From an uncultured Coriobacteriales bacterium (lineage in GTDB: Bacteria; Actinomycetota; Coriobacteriia; Coriobacteriales; UMGS124): 6,889 nucleotides of DNA. This document shows positions 1 through 5,688 of this stretch, piece after piece. Location of the stretch: assembly GCA_902464015.1 (NCBI GenBank), contig CABQHM010000103.1, positions 1-6,889 on the forward strand, in the 5' to 3' direction. The notes below the pieces were generated by a model. It was not told where the DNA came from. It ran no database searches and worked only from the letters and a program-made list of their open reading frames with translations. Position 1 is the first letter of the stretch. Each line of letters starts with the position of its first letter. Both the position numbers and the translations under genes were made by a program.

Positions 1-1
1 G

Positions 2-559
2 CCCCTCGCCCCCACCCGCGAGGGCTACACCTTCGCTGGCTGGACGTATGACGCCGCCGGCACCGACCCCGTGAACTTCGACGCCCCGCTCGTCGCTGGC
101 TCCGGCCATGCCACGCTGTTCGCTCAGTGGACTGCCAACGAGACTCCTGATCAGCCCGATCAGCCCGTCAACCCTGACCAGCCCAGCAACCCCGATCAGC
201 CCAGCAACCCCGATCAGCCCAGCAACCCCGATCAGCCCAGCAACCCTGATCAGCCCAGCAACCCTGATCAGCCTGCTAAGCCCGACCAGCCCAGCAACCC
301 TGACCAGCCTGCTACGCCTGACCAGCCCAGCAACCCTGATCAGCCTGGCACCGACACGGACGCCCCCAAGCCTGAGACTGTTGTCGGCAAGGACGACGCT
401 CCTAAGGCTGACGCCGTAAAGCAGGAGACCGCCAAGAAGCAGCTCCCCAAGACTGCCGATGAGACGAACACTGCTGCTATGGCTGCTGTCGCCGGTGCTG
501 GCGTTGCCGCTGTTGCTGCCGGTGCCGTCCTCATGGGCCGTCGCAAGAACGAGAACTAA
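2..559 (+). CDS. Sortase-anchored surface protein, C-terminal part (5' end outside window)
   Basis: The reading frame is open from the left edge, so only the last 185 residues are visible; the GTG at 71 is an internal valine codon, not a start. Bases 5-133 encode the end of an InlB B-type (Listeria-Bacteroides) repeat, recognisable by PTREGYTFAGW and the closing LFAQWT, a beta-rich module of bacterial surface proteins. Ten six-residue NPDQPS-like units follow (170-349) and probably form a rigid stalk across the cell wall. Next come a Lys/Asp-rich stretch, the sorting signal LPKTA (443-457), an Ala/Val/Gly-rich membrane segment and the basic tail GRRKNEN. This order is classic for sortase substrates, so the protein is probably cell-wall linked and exposed. 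The fifth signal residue is Ala, where Gly is the common form. The ligand and true N-terminus cannot be told. A hairpin and terminator close the gene. Confidence 0.9.
   Translation, partial: PLAPTREGYTFAGWTYDAAGTDPVNFDAPLVAGSGHATLFAQWTANETPDQPDQPVNPDQPSNPDQPSNPDQPSNPDQPSNPDQPSNPDQPAKPDQPSNPDQPATPDQPSNPDQPGTDTDAPKPETVVGKDDAPKADAVKQETAKKQLPKTADETNTAAMAAVAGAGVAAVAAGAVLMGRRKNEN
170..349 (+). repeat. Ten 18-bp tandem units encoding NPDQPS-like hexapeptides
   Basis: Ten in-frame 18-bp units begin at 170, 188, 206, 224, 242, 260, 278, 296, 314 and 332. The units at 188, 206 and 224 are identical in DNA (AACCCCGATCAGCCCAGC), which suggests recent duplication. Later units drift at the first and last codons (K or T for N; A or G for S) and swap CCC/CCT and GAT/GAC. 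A short DQPDQPV lead-in precedes the array at 149-169. Pro-rich wall-spanning repeats of this kind are common just before sortase signals, and unit number is likely to vary between strains. Confidence 0.95.
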
Positions 560-594
560 GCTCTATAGTTCTCAATCGCGCCCGTGTACGGCGC

Positions 595-624
595 TCTTTC
601 TGATGTAAGACGTAGTCAGAAGGA
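595..624 (+). other. 9-bp hairpin in the 3' region of the surface protein gene
   Basis: TCTTTCTGA (595-603) pairs with TCAGAAGGA (616-624) over nine base pairs, one of them G-U, around a 12-base loop. It lies 35 bases after the stop codon and 13 bases before the terminator stem, and has no T-run of its own. It may protect the mRNA 3' end or belong to a small 3'-derived RNA. The pairing is visible; the role is unknown. Confidence 0.5.
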
Positions 625-637
625 CTGTACGTAAGAC

Positions 638-678
638 ACGCCCCCATTTCTCTCATTGCAGAGGAGTGGGGGCGTTTT
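638..678 (+). terminator. Rho-independent terminator after the surface protein gene
   Basis: ACGCCCCCA (638-646) pairs perfectly with TGGGGGCGT (667-675). The helix continues inward through bases 647-653 with 660-666 (including two G-U pairs) to a six-base loop at 654-659. The right arm ends in TTTT (675-678). The GC-rich stem followed by a short T-run is the standard intrinsic terminator form and separates this gene from tcdA. Confidence 0.85.
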
Positions 679-857
679 GCATTGGAGCAACTCTCTTGTG
701 ATATTTTTCGATTGTGATAAGGCTGAATCGCCCGTCCTGCCCATTTCTCATGCACGTGCGGGCCTTCGGCGAATGCGCTGCTCGTCTGCGCTATCATGGC
801 CGCGCTCTTTTTGACAGTTTTCCGCAGGTATGAGGCGTGCATTGTTTGGAGGCCCGC
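679..857 (+). other. Spacer upstream of tcdA; no convincing promoter pair found
   Basis: The strong terminator at 638-678 means tcdA needs its own promoter here. A perfect TTGACA lies at 811-816, but no acceptable -10 hexamer occurs 15-19 bases after it. TATCAT at 792-797 resembles a -10 box but lacks a matching -35. The 8-bp palindrome GCACGTGC (752-759) is also present. I see no RNA gene or reading frame worth calling. Confidence 0.3.
848..852 (+). promoter_or_regulatory. Ribosome binding site choosing the tcdA start
   Basis: GGAGG at 848-852 sits five bases before ATG 858. This favours 858 over the in-frame GTG at 837, which has only a weak AGG-containing stretch before it. Confidence 0.7.
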
Positions 858-1631
858 ATGCTGCTCGACCAATTTTCTCGTACGAGACTTCTTCTCGGCG
901 ACGACGGCGTGGAGGCGCTCCACGGGAGCCGTGTGTGCGTCTTCGGCGTGGGCGGCGTAGGTGGCTATGTCGTGGAGGCGCTCGCTCGCTGTGGCGTGGG
1001 CGCTATCGACGTCGTCGACGACGACAAGGTGTGCATCACCAACATAAACCGCCAGGTCATAGCCACTTGGGACACGGTGGGCCGCTACAAGGTGGATGTG
1101 ATGGCCGAGCGCGTAGCCTCCATCAACCCTGGGTGCACTGTCACCAAGCACTGCTGTTTCTATCTGCCGCAGACGCGCAGTGAGTTCGATTTTGCCGCGT
1201 ACGACTACGTGGTTGACGCGGTGGATACGGTCACCGCCAAGCTTGACATCATTGTGGCTGCAAACGAGGTCGGCACGCCTGTCATTTCGTGCATGGGTGC
1301 GGGCAACAAGCTCGACCCCACCAAGCTCGAGGTGGCTGACATTTACGACACCTCCGTATGCCGCCTTGCGCGCGTCATGCGTCGCGAGCTGCGCCGTCGC
1401 AACATCCCTGCACTCAAGTGCGTCTATTCTCGCGAGCCTTCCATCGAGGTTCCCGATGGCGCCGCCGCATGCAAAAAGGGTTGCGTCTGCCCCCCGGGTT
1501 CGTCTCGCACGTGCCTCGATCGCCGTGCGGTCCCGGGCTCGGTCTCATTCGTGCCCAGCGCGGCGGGTCTCATCATCGCTTCGGAGGTCGTGCGCGACCT
1601 CATCGCTTCGGCGGCCAAGGCTGACGAGTAG
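858..1631 (+). CDS. tcdA: tRNA threonylcarbamoyladenosine dehydratase (ThiF/E1-like superfamily)
   Basis: This family uses ATP to cyclise t6A at position 37 of ANN-decoding tRNAs to ct6A, improving decoding in the cytoplasm. The protein is 257 residues; E. coli TcdA has about 268. QFSRTRLLLG (residues 5-14) is the typical N-terminus. The nucleotide-binding glycine loop GVGGVGG spans 30-36, VDDD (53-56) is the acidic ribose-binding end of the second strand, TNINRQ (61-66) carries the conserved Asn and Arg, K78 follows in GRYKVD, and VVDAVDT (118-124) supplies the conserved Asp. MGAGNKLDPTK (146-156) and the C-terminal PGSVSFVPSAAGLIIASEVV are further family hallmarks. The cysteines CxxxCxC with a later Cys (205, 209, 211, 219) match Gram-positive members. 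Start ATG 858 is chosen for its GGAGG site; GTG 837 would add seven residues. The MocR gene follows after 23 bases, so the two are probably co-transcribed. Related E1-like proteins such as MoeB are less likely given the specific motifs. Confidence 0.9.
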   Translation: MLLDQFSRTRLLLGDDGVEALHGSRVCVFGVGGVGGYVVEALARCGVGAIDVVDDDKVCITNINRQVIATWDTVGRYKVDVMAERVASINPGCTVTKHCCFYLPQTRSEFDFAAYDYVVDAVDTVTAKLDIIVAANEVGTPVISCMGAGNKLDPTKLEVADIYDTSVCRLARVMRRELRRRNIPALKCVYSREPSIEVPDGAAACKKGCVCPPGSSRTCLDRRAVPGSVSFVPSAAGLIIASEVVRDLIASAAKADE

Positions 1632-1654
1632 TCCGCAAAGGGGCGACGCCGGCG

Positions 1655-3364
1655 ATGCTGACCTACGATTTCTCGCAGCGCGGAGATGAAAGCCTATATG
1701 AATATCTATATCTCTGCATCCGCGCAGATATAGAGAACGGGTCCATCCCCGCTGGCCGCCGACTTCCGTCCAAGCGTGCCCTCGCCAAACATCTCGGCGT
1801 GAGCCTCATCACGGTTGAAGGCGCATATTCCCAGCTTGTGGCCGAAGGCTACGTCCGTGCCGAGGCCCGGCGCGGCTATTATGCATGCGACCTGGAGGTC
1901 AGGCCCACGCGTCTGGGACAAGAAGGACCCGGCCTGCCTGTGCCTGCAAGCCAGCCCACTGACTCTTACTCGCTCGTGCACATGGCCAAGCCTGCCGAAT
2001 GTAATTCGCTTGCGCAGGCGAGCGGGTCTGCTTGTCCTGGTCGGCTCGCGCGCGCAGGTCGCCCTGCTGGACAGAATTTGCTTGCGCATGTAGGTTGGTC
2101 TGCCGAGCCAAATCCGCTGACACACTCAGATGTGCCTACCGACTTCGCCCATGCGGCCCATCTTGCCGAACCCGACCAACCGGATTACGCAAAGCAGCTG
2201 GGCGCAGCGATGCATCCCAGTGTCGACTCCTCCGATCGTGCCCCTCTCATCGCCGACTTCTCCACGGGCTCGCTTCCCCTGGACCGCTTTCCTTTTTCCA
2301 GCTGGGCCAAAACGGTCCGCGAGATTCTGAGCCGCGAGTCCGAGCAGTCCCTGCTTGGCGACACGTGTGCCCAGGGCGCGCTGGCCCTTCGCACTCAATT
2401 GGCCGAGTACCTGCACTCCTTCCGCGGCATGCAGGTGAGGCCAGAGCAAATCGTTGTGGCGGCAGGATCTCAGGTACTCGACAACCTCATCGTGCAGCTG
2501 CTTGGCCGCGAGCGCGGCTATGCAGTTGAAACGCCGGGATACTCGCGCCTCGCGAGCATCTATCGGGCAAACGATGCCAAGCTCGCCTACGTCCCACTTG
2601 ACGACGGTGGCATCAGCATGCCCCACCTGCGGGCAAGCGGGGTAAACGTCGCCCACATCATGCCCTCGCACCAGTTCCCCACGGGTCTGGTCACGTCGGT
2701 CGCGCGTCGCTACGAGCTTCTTGCCTGGGCAAGCGAGCAGCCTGGGCGCTACATCGTCGAAGACGATTACGACTGCGAGTTCCGTCTTTCGGGTCGCCCC
2801 ATCCCGGCACTCATGAGCGTGGATGCCTCGTCGTGCGTCATCTACACCAACACGTTTGCCAAGAGCTTGGGTTCGTCCTTCCGCATCGCCTACATGGTTC
2901 TCCCTGAACCGCTCATGGCCATTTACCAGGAAAAGCTCGGTTTCTATTCCTCCACAGTGTCGGCCACCGAGCAGCTTGCCCTGGCGCGCTTCATTTCCAC
3001 GGGCGAGTATGAGCGACATGTCGCGCGCACGCGCTCCTATTACCGATCTCTCAAAAACGAGCTGGTAGATGCGTTGCGTAGCTGTCCTGTTGCCGACCGC
3101 ATCCAAACTGAGGCAACCGAGGCGGGCCTTCACTTCCTCATGCACGTGGATGTGCCCGCCCCCATCGAGGACTTTCTGCAAGCGGCGCGCACTCGCGGCG
3201 TTGTCCTGTCGCCGCTGTCCGCGTTCTGCGCTCCCGGCCAGGCACTGACATCTGGCCTTGACGGCACATACGTGATGAACTTCGCAGGACTTGCTCCCAA
3301 CCAGGCGCGTCCCGCCGCAGACGCAATCGCGCAAGCGGTCCAAGACGTCCTAGGGGAGCGATAG
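1655..3364 (+). CDS. MocR/GabR-family regulator (GntR winged helix plus PLP aminotransferase fold)
   Basis: MocR regulators bind DNA through an N-terminal winged helix and sense an amine, an amino acid or PLP itself through a C-terminal type I aminotransferase fold. Residues 10-78 form the GntR helix, with LPSKRALAKHLGVSLITV as the helix-turn-helix and GYVRAEARRGYYA as the wing. Residues 197-569 are the aminotransferase-like part: AAGSQ (269-273), the PSHQFPTG motif (337-344), EDDYDCEFR (369-377) and NTFAKSLGSSFR (399-410). K403 should hold PLP as an aldimine; D370, Y372 and R410 have the spacing to K403 seen for D279, Y281 and R319 to K312 in B. subtilis GabR. The linker (about 80-196) is much longer than usual and carries a 12-residue tandem repeat. 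At 569 residues the protein exceeds the usual 450-500. It follows tcdA by 23 bases. Target genes cannot be told; no GABA or pyridoxal synthesis genes are in view. Confidence 0.9.
   Translation: MLTYDFSQRGDESLYEYLYLCIRADIENGSIPAGRRLPSKRALAKHLGVSLITVEGAYSQLVAEGYVRAEARRGYYACDLEVRPTRLGQEGPGLPVPASQPTDSYSLVHMAKPAECNSLAQASGSACPGRLARAGRPAGQNLLAHVGWSAEPNPLTHSDVPTDFAHAAHLAEPDQPDYAKQLGAAMHPSVDSSDRAPLIADFSTGSLPLDRFPFSSWAKTVREILSRESEQSLLGDTCAQGALALRTQLAEYLHSFRGMQVRPEQIVVAAGSQVLDNLIVQLLGRERGYAVETPGYSRLASIYRANDAKLAYVPLDDGGISMPHLRASGVNVAHIMPSHQFPTGLVTSVARRYELLAWASEQPGRYIVEDDYDCEFRLSGRPIPALMSVDASSCVIYTNTFAKSLGSSFRIAYMVLPEPLMAIYQEKLGFYSSTVSATEQLALARFISTGEYERHVARTRSYYRSLKNELVDALRSCPVADRIQTEATEAGLHFLMHVDVPAPIEDFLQAARTRGVVLSPLSAFCAPGQALTSGLDGTYVMNFAGLAPNQARPAADAIAQAVQDVLGER
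1934..2185 (+). repeat. Degenerate 36-bp tandem repeat (12 residues) inside the MocR linker
   Basis: Units begin at 1934 (weak), 1970, 2006, 2042, 2078, 2114 and 2150. The peptides from 1970 on are SLVHMAKPAECN, SLAQASGSACPG, RLARAGRPAGQN, LLAHVGWSAEPN, PLTHSDVPTDFA and HAAHLAEPDQPD, giving a consensus near xLAHxxxPAEPN. The DNA is also related: the first eleven bases of most units resemble TCGCTTGCGCA, and units 1970 and 2078 share about 21 of 36 bases. The array falls between the DNA-binding and PLP domains, keeps the frame, and accounts for most of the extra length of this protein. Confidence 0.75.
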
Positions 3365-3430
3365 CTCCCTGGGGCATCCTGCTGCCATCGCGCCCGCATC
3401 CCAATCCCGTCTGCCGCGTGATATGTGCTT

Positions 3431-3449
3431 TGACCGATATGCCTGGTCA
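3431..3449 (+). promoter_or_regulatory. Small dyad TGACC-N9-GGTCA upstream of argC, possible operator
   Basis: TGACC (3431-3435) and GGTCA (3445-3449) form a perfect 5-bp inverted repeat with a nine-base spacer. It covers the place where a -35 element would lie for the -10 candidate at 3464-3469, a usual position for a repressor site. It does not match the AT-rich ArgR/AhrC box. A 5-bp dyad can arise by chance, so this is only a candidate. Confidence 0.3.
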
Positions 3450-3460
3450 TTGCGCCTGTT

Positions 3461-3469
3461 TGGTATACA
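3461..3469 (+). promoter_or_regulatory. argC: Candidate extended -10 promoter for argC
   Basis: TGGTATACA fits an extended -10 form (TG, one base, then TATACA, four of six matches to TATAAT), about 62 bases before the argC ATG. No good -35 hexamer is present at 17 bases; extended -10 promoters can do without one. The 166-base gap after the MocR stop has no terminator that I can see, so read-through from mocR is also possible. Confidence 0.4.
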
Positions 3470-3516
3470 CTTCCACCCCAACAAACATGCGCGCTATGCG
3501 GCGTGCGTCCAAGGCG

Positions 3517-3523
3517 GGAAGGA
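3517..3523 (+). promoter_or_regulatory. argC: Ribosome binding site choosing the argC start
   Basis: GGAAGGA lies seven bases before ATG 3531. The frame is open further upstream (in-frame ATA 3423 and ATG 3486), but those codons lack such a site, and the family's N-terminal motif starts right after 3531. Confidence 0.7.
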
Positions 3524-3530
3524 CAAGCAC

Positions 3531-4523
3531 ATGACGAAGGTCTTCATCGACGGCGAGGCGGGCACCACCGGTCTGCGCATCCACGACAGGCTCGCGGGCC
3601 GAGCCGACATCGAGCTGCTCAGCGTGCCCTATGAGCTGCGCAAAGACCCTGTCACTCGTGCCGAGGCGCTCAACTCTGCCGATATCGCCTTCCTCTGCCT
3701 GCCCGACGCCGCCGCCATCGAGGCGGTCGCGCTCGTGGAGAACCCCAACACGGTCGTCATCGACACCTCCACCGCGCACCGCACCGCGCCCGGCTGGATC
3801 TATGGCTTCCCCGAGGTGGGCGGCCTGCGCGAGCGCATCGTTGCCTCCAAGCGCATTGCCAACCCCGGCTGCCATGCGAGCGGCTTCATCGCTCTTGTCG
3901 CGCCCCTCGTTGCCGCGGGCGTCATCCGCGCCGACGCGCAGCTCAGCGCCACATCGCTCACCGGGTATTCCGGCGGCGGCAAAAAGACGATTGCCCAGTA
4001 TGAACAGGGTGCGACGTGCGTGGAGGGCAGTGGCGTCGACGGCGCCACGTCCAGTGCGGTCATCCCGGAAGACGGCCTCCTGCAGGCCCCTCGTCTCTAC
4101 GCGCTCGGCCAGACGCACAAGCACCTACCCGAGATGATCAAGGTCTGCGGCCTGGAGAACGCTCCCGTCTTTTGCCCTGTCATTGCGCCTTACTATGCAG
4201 GCATGGAGGTCATCGTGCCCCTCACCTCGCGCGACCTCTCTCAGGGCTGCGACCTTGCCGCCGTGGCCGACGCTTATGCGCGCGCCTACGCTCCTGGTAG
4301 CGGCCTTGTCCGCTTTGAGCGTGCAGCCGATGAGGGCGGTTTCATGTCCGCCGCTGCCTTTTCCGGTCGAGACGACATGCAGGTCGCCGTGGTGGGCAAC
4401 GACGAGCGCATGACCCTGGTCGCCCGCTTCGACAACCTCGGCAAGGGCGCATCGGGCGCCGCCATCCAGAACATGAACATTGTGCTTGGCGCTGAGGAGT
4501 CCTGCGGGCTCAATATCGGGTAG
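3531..4523 (+). CDS. argC: N-acetyl-gamma-glutamyl-phosphate reductase, type 2
   Basis: ArgC performs the third step of arginine synthesis, reducing N-acetyl-glutamyl-5-phosphate with NADPH to N-acetylglutamate semialdehyde in the cytoplasm. The protein has 330 residues. VFIDGEAGTTGLRIHDRL (residues 4-21) is the Rossmann loop in the form typical of the type 2 subfamily, which differs from the E. coli type 1 enzyme. STAHR (80-84) and YGFPEVGG (91-98) are family motifs. NPGCHASG (111-118) holds the catalytic nucleophile C114, which forms the thioester-like intermediate. TGYSGGGKK (144-152) and GQTHKHLPE (193-201) follow, the latter carrying the likely proton-transfer histidine. Nothing looks broken. 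No argJ, argB, argD or argF lies beside it, so the rest of the pathway must be elsewhere or absent. ATG 3531 is chosen for its GGAAGGA site and agreement with the family N-terminus. Confidence 0.95.
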   Translation: MTKVFIDGEAGTTGLRIHDRLAGRADIELLSVPYELRKDPVTRAEALNSADIAFLCLPDAAAIEAVALVENPNTVVIDTSTAHRTAPGWIYGFPEVGGLRERIVASKRIANPGCHASGFIALVAPLVAAGVIRADAQLSATSLTGYSGGGKKTIAQYEQGATCVEGSGVDGATSSAVIPEDGLLQAPRLYALGQTHKHLPEMIKVCGLENAPVFCPVIAPYYAGMEVIVPLTSRDLSQGCDLAAVADAYARAYAPGSGLVRFERAADEGGFMSAAAFSGRDDMQVAVVGNDERMTLVARFDNLGKGASGAAIQNMNIVLGAEESCGLNIG

Positions 4524-4604
4524 CCGCGCTCCTCCTACCAGTCTCAGGTCTCCGCTTTCTTTGCGAGTACGTGCGTCTGGTCTCGGCTCGCTTCTTCAGC
4601 GTCG

Positions 4605-4610
4605 TACAAT
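4605..4610 (+). promoter_or_regulatory. Candidate -10 box before the unknown gene at 4648
   Basis: TACAAT matches five of six bases of the -10 consensus and lies 38 bases before GTG 4648, in a 124-base gap after argC. No clear -35 hexamer is seen at the right distance, so transcription could also continue from argC. I see no terminator in the gap. Confidence 0.35.
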
Positions 4611-4633
4611 CTCGCTCGATCCTGCGTCGGGCG

Positions 4634-4640
4634 AAGGAAG
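4634..4640 (+). promoter_or_regulatory. Ribosome binding site supporting the GTG start at 4648
   Basis: AAGGAAG ends seven bases before GTG 4648. The next in-frame ATG (4672) has only a weak AGCGAG-like stretch before it, so the GTG is preferred; an ATG start would remove eight residues. Confidence 0.55.
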
Positions 4641-4647
4641 CCCGGCG

Positions 4648-5646
4648 GTGAACTTAAGCGAGTTGATTTTCATGACCACCAATCCCAACGCCCGTCTTCG
4701 TCATCGCTCGTCCTTCGAGCTCAAGCGTGCCGAAGGCTCCCTGCGCGACCCGCTTGCCAGCGCTGCCACCAGCGTGTGCGAGTGGGTGCTGTCCAAGGAG
4801 TCGATGTACAACGGCAGCCCTGTGATCGACGACGTTGAGGACTGCGGCATGTTCCCCATGATGTGGGAGTATGCCATGCCCGAGGACTATCGCGGCGGCG
4901 ACTACGACGAGGACCGCTGGCCGGCCCTTGCCACTGCTTGCGTCTACGATGCCGACGATACCATTGCGACTTGGGTCCTCGAGTACGACGAGCCCGACGC
5001 AAACCGCGAAGAGCGCCGCTGGCACACCACGGTCTGCCTGGAGCGCATCGACTCTGAGACCTGCCGTGTCTCCATCCAGTCCATGTGCCGCACGCTTGAC
5101 GAGGAAGACACCGAGTTGCCCGATACCATCGCGGCTCCCTCGTTTGTCCGTGGTCTCATTGACATGCCGGGCTTTACCGCCAAGAAGGGCACGACGCCCC
5201 TGGTAGGTGCCCCCGTCAAGCTGCACGCCGACACGTTTGACCAGTTCGCGACCGCCCTGATCGATTCCGGCCGCCAGGTGCCGCTCGTGCTCTTCTCCAC
5301 GGGCTATGACGGCAAGGTTCCCGAGCAGGCCAAGCAGCTTGCCCGCCGTGCCCTGGGTATCGCCAACGTCTATATCCTCGACTGGTCCGATGAGCCGCTG
5401 CGCGAGATGCTTCTCCAGCTCTTCGTGCGCGACGAGCCTTCCGGCGAGTACTCCTGCCCGCGCAGCTCCTGCCGTATCTACATGCCCGGCGTCGACCTCA
5501 CCGACCCGAATCACTCCATGGGCCACGAGAGCTTCACGCGCGAGATCATGTCCGCCCAGCTGCCTTCTCGTTTTGCGGAGAGCCTCGCACGCCGCCTCAT
5601 TTCCAACACGCCGGTTTGCGACATCGCGACCCTGTACGCCGAGTAA
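4648..5646 (+). CDS. Hypothetical protein, family not recognised (332 residues)
   Basis: I do not recognise this protein. It has no signal peptide and no membrane segment and looks cytoplasmic. The N-terminal half (about 35-175) is acidic, with many Trp, Asp and Glu. It includes a run where hydrophobic strands alternate with charged turns (TWVLEYDEPDANREERRWHT, residues 108-127) and CRVSIQSMCRTLD (139-151), suggesting a beta-rich domain. The C-terminal half reads as alpha/beta: VPLVLFSTGYDGKVP (211-225), an Ala/Arg-rich helix, then VYILDW (241-246), followed by SCPRSSCRIYMPGVD (269-283) with two cysteines and a conserved-looking Tyr-Met-Pro-Gly turn. That layout is reminiscent of actinobacterial proteins of unknown function that pair a 'pvVvlS' strand with an 'RlYwPG' motif; this is memory of a pattern, not a confirmed match. 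An exonuclease follows 42 bases downstream, probably in the same transcript, so a nucleic-acid role is possible. Start GTG 4648 rests on the AAGGAAG site; ATG 4672 is the alternative. Confidence 0.8.
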   Translation: MNLSELIFMTTNPNARLRHRSSFELKRAEGSLRDPLASAATSVCEWVLSKESMYNGSPVIDDVEDCGMFPMMWEYAMPEDYRGGDYDEDRWPALATACVYDADDTIATWVLEYDEPDANREERRWHTTVCLERIDSETCRVSIQSMCRTLDEEDTELPDTIAAPSFVRGLIDMPGFTAKKGTTPLVGAPVKLHADTFDQFATALIDSGRQVPLVLFSTGYDGKVPEQAKQLARRALGIANVYILDWSDEPLREMLLQLFVRDEPSGEYSCPRSSCRIYMPGVDLTDPNHSMGHESFTREIMSAQLPSRFAESLARRLISNTPVCDIATLYAE

Positions 5647-5675
5647 CGTCACGTAGTTCAGCACGTCAGCACGCG

Positions 5676-5681
5676 AAGGAG
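5676..5681 (+). promoter_or_regulatory. Ribosome binding site supporting a TTG start at 5689
   Basis: AAGGAG sits seven bases before TTG 5689, ideal spacing. This strong site justifies the rare TTG start for the exonuclease gene. Confidence 0.75.
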
Positions 5682-5688
5682 CCTCCCG

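Noticed and set aside
811..816. Perfect TTGACA as a tcdA promoter
   Set aside because: No -10-like hexamer occurs 15-19 bases downstream; GGCGTG at 17 bases is not credible.
531..1151. Long minus-strand reading frame opposite the terminator and the tcdA start
   Set aside because: It crosses a strong terminator and mirrors the well-supported tcdA frame; its protein is Arg/His-rich with no recognisable motif.
1970..2185. CRISPR-like repeat in the MocR linker because of the 36-bp period
   Set aside because: Units are degenerate, directly adjacent without spacers, and keep the coding frame.
2126..3343. 405-codon minus-strand reading frame opposite the MocR gene
   Set aside because: It is a shadow of a clearly coding + strand gene in GC-rich DNA; the protein shows no domain and an unlikely composition.
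3423..3530. Upstream extension of argC by 36 residues
   Set aside because: The extra residues do not match the ArgC family and lie over the promoter candidate; ATG 3531 has a good ribosome site.
4480..4647. Upstream extension of the unknown gene into the end of argC
   Set aside because: It would overlap the intact argC C-terminus and has no ribosome site; GTG 4648 is better supported.
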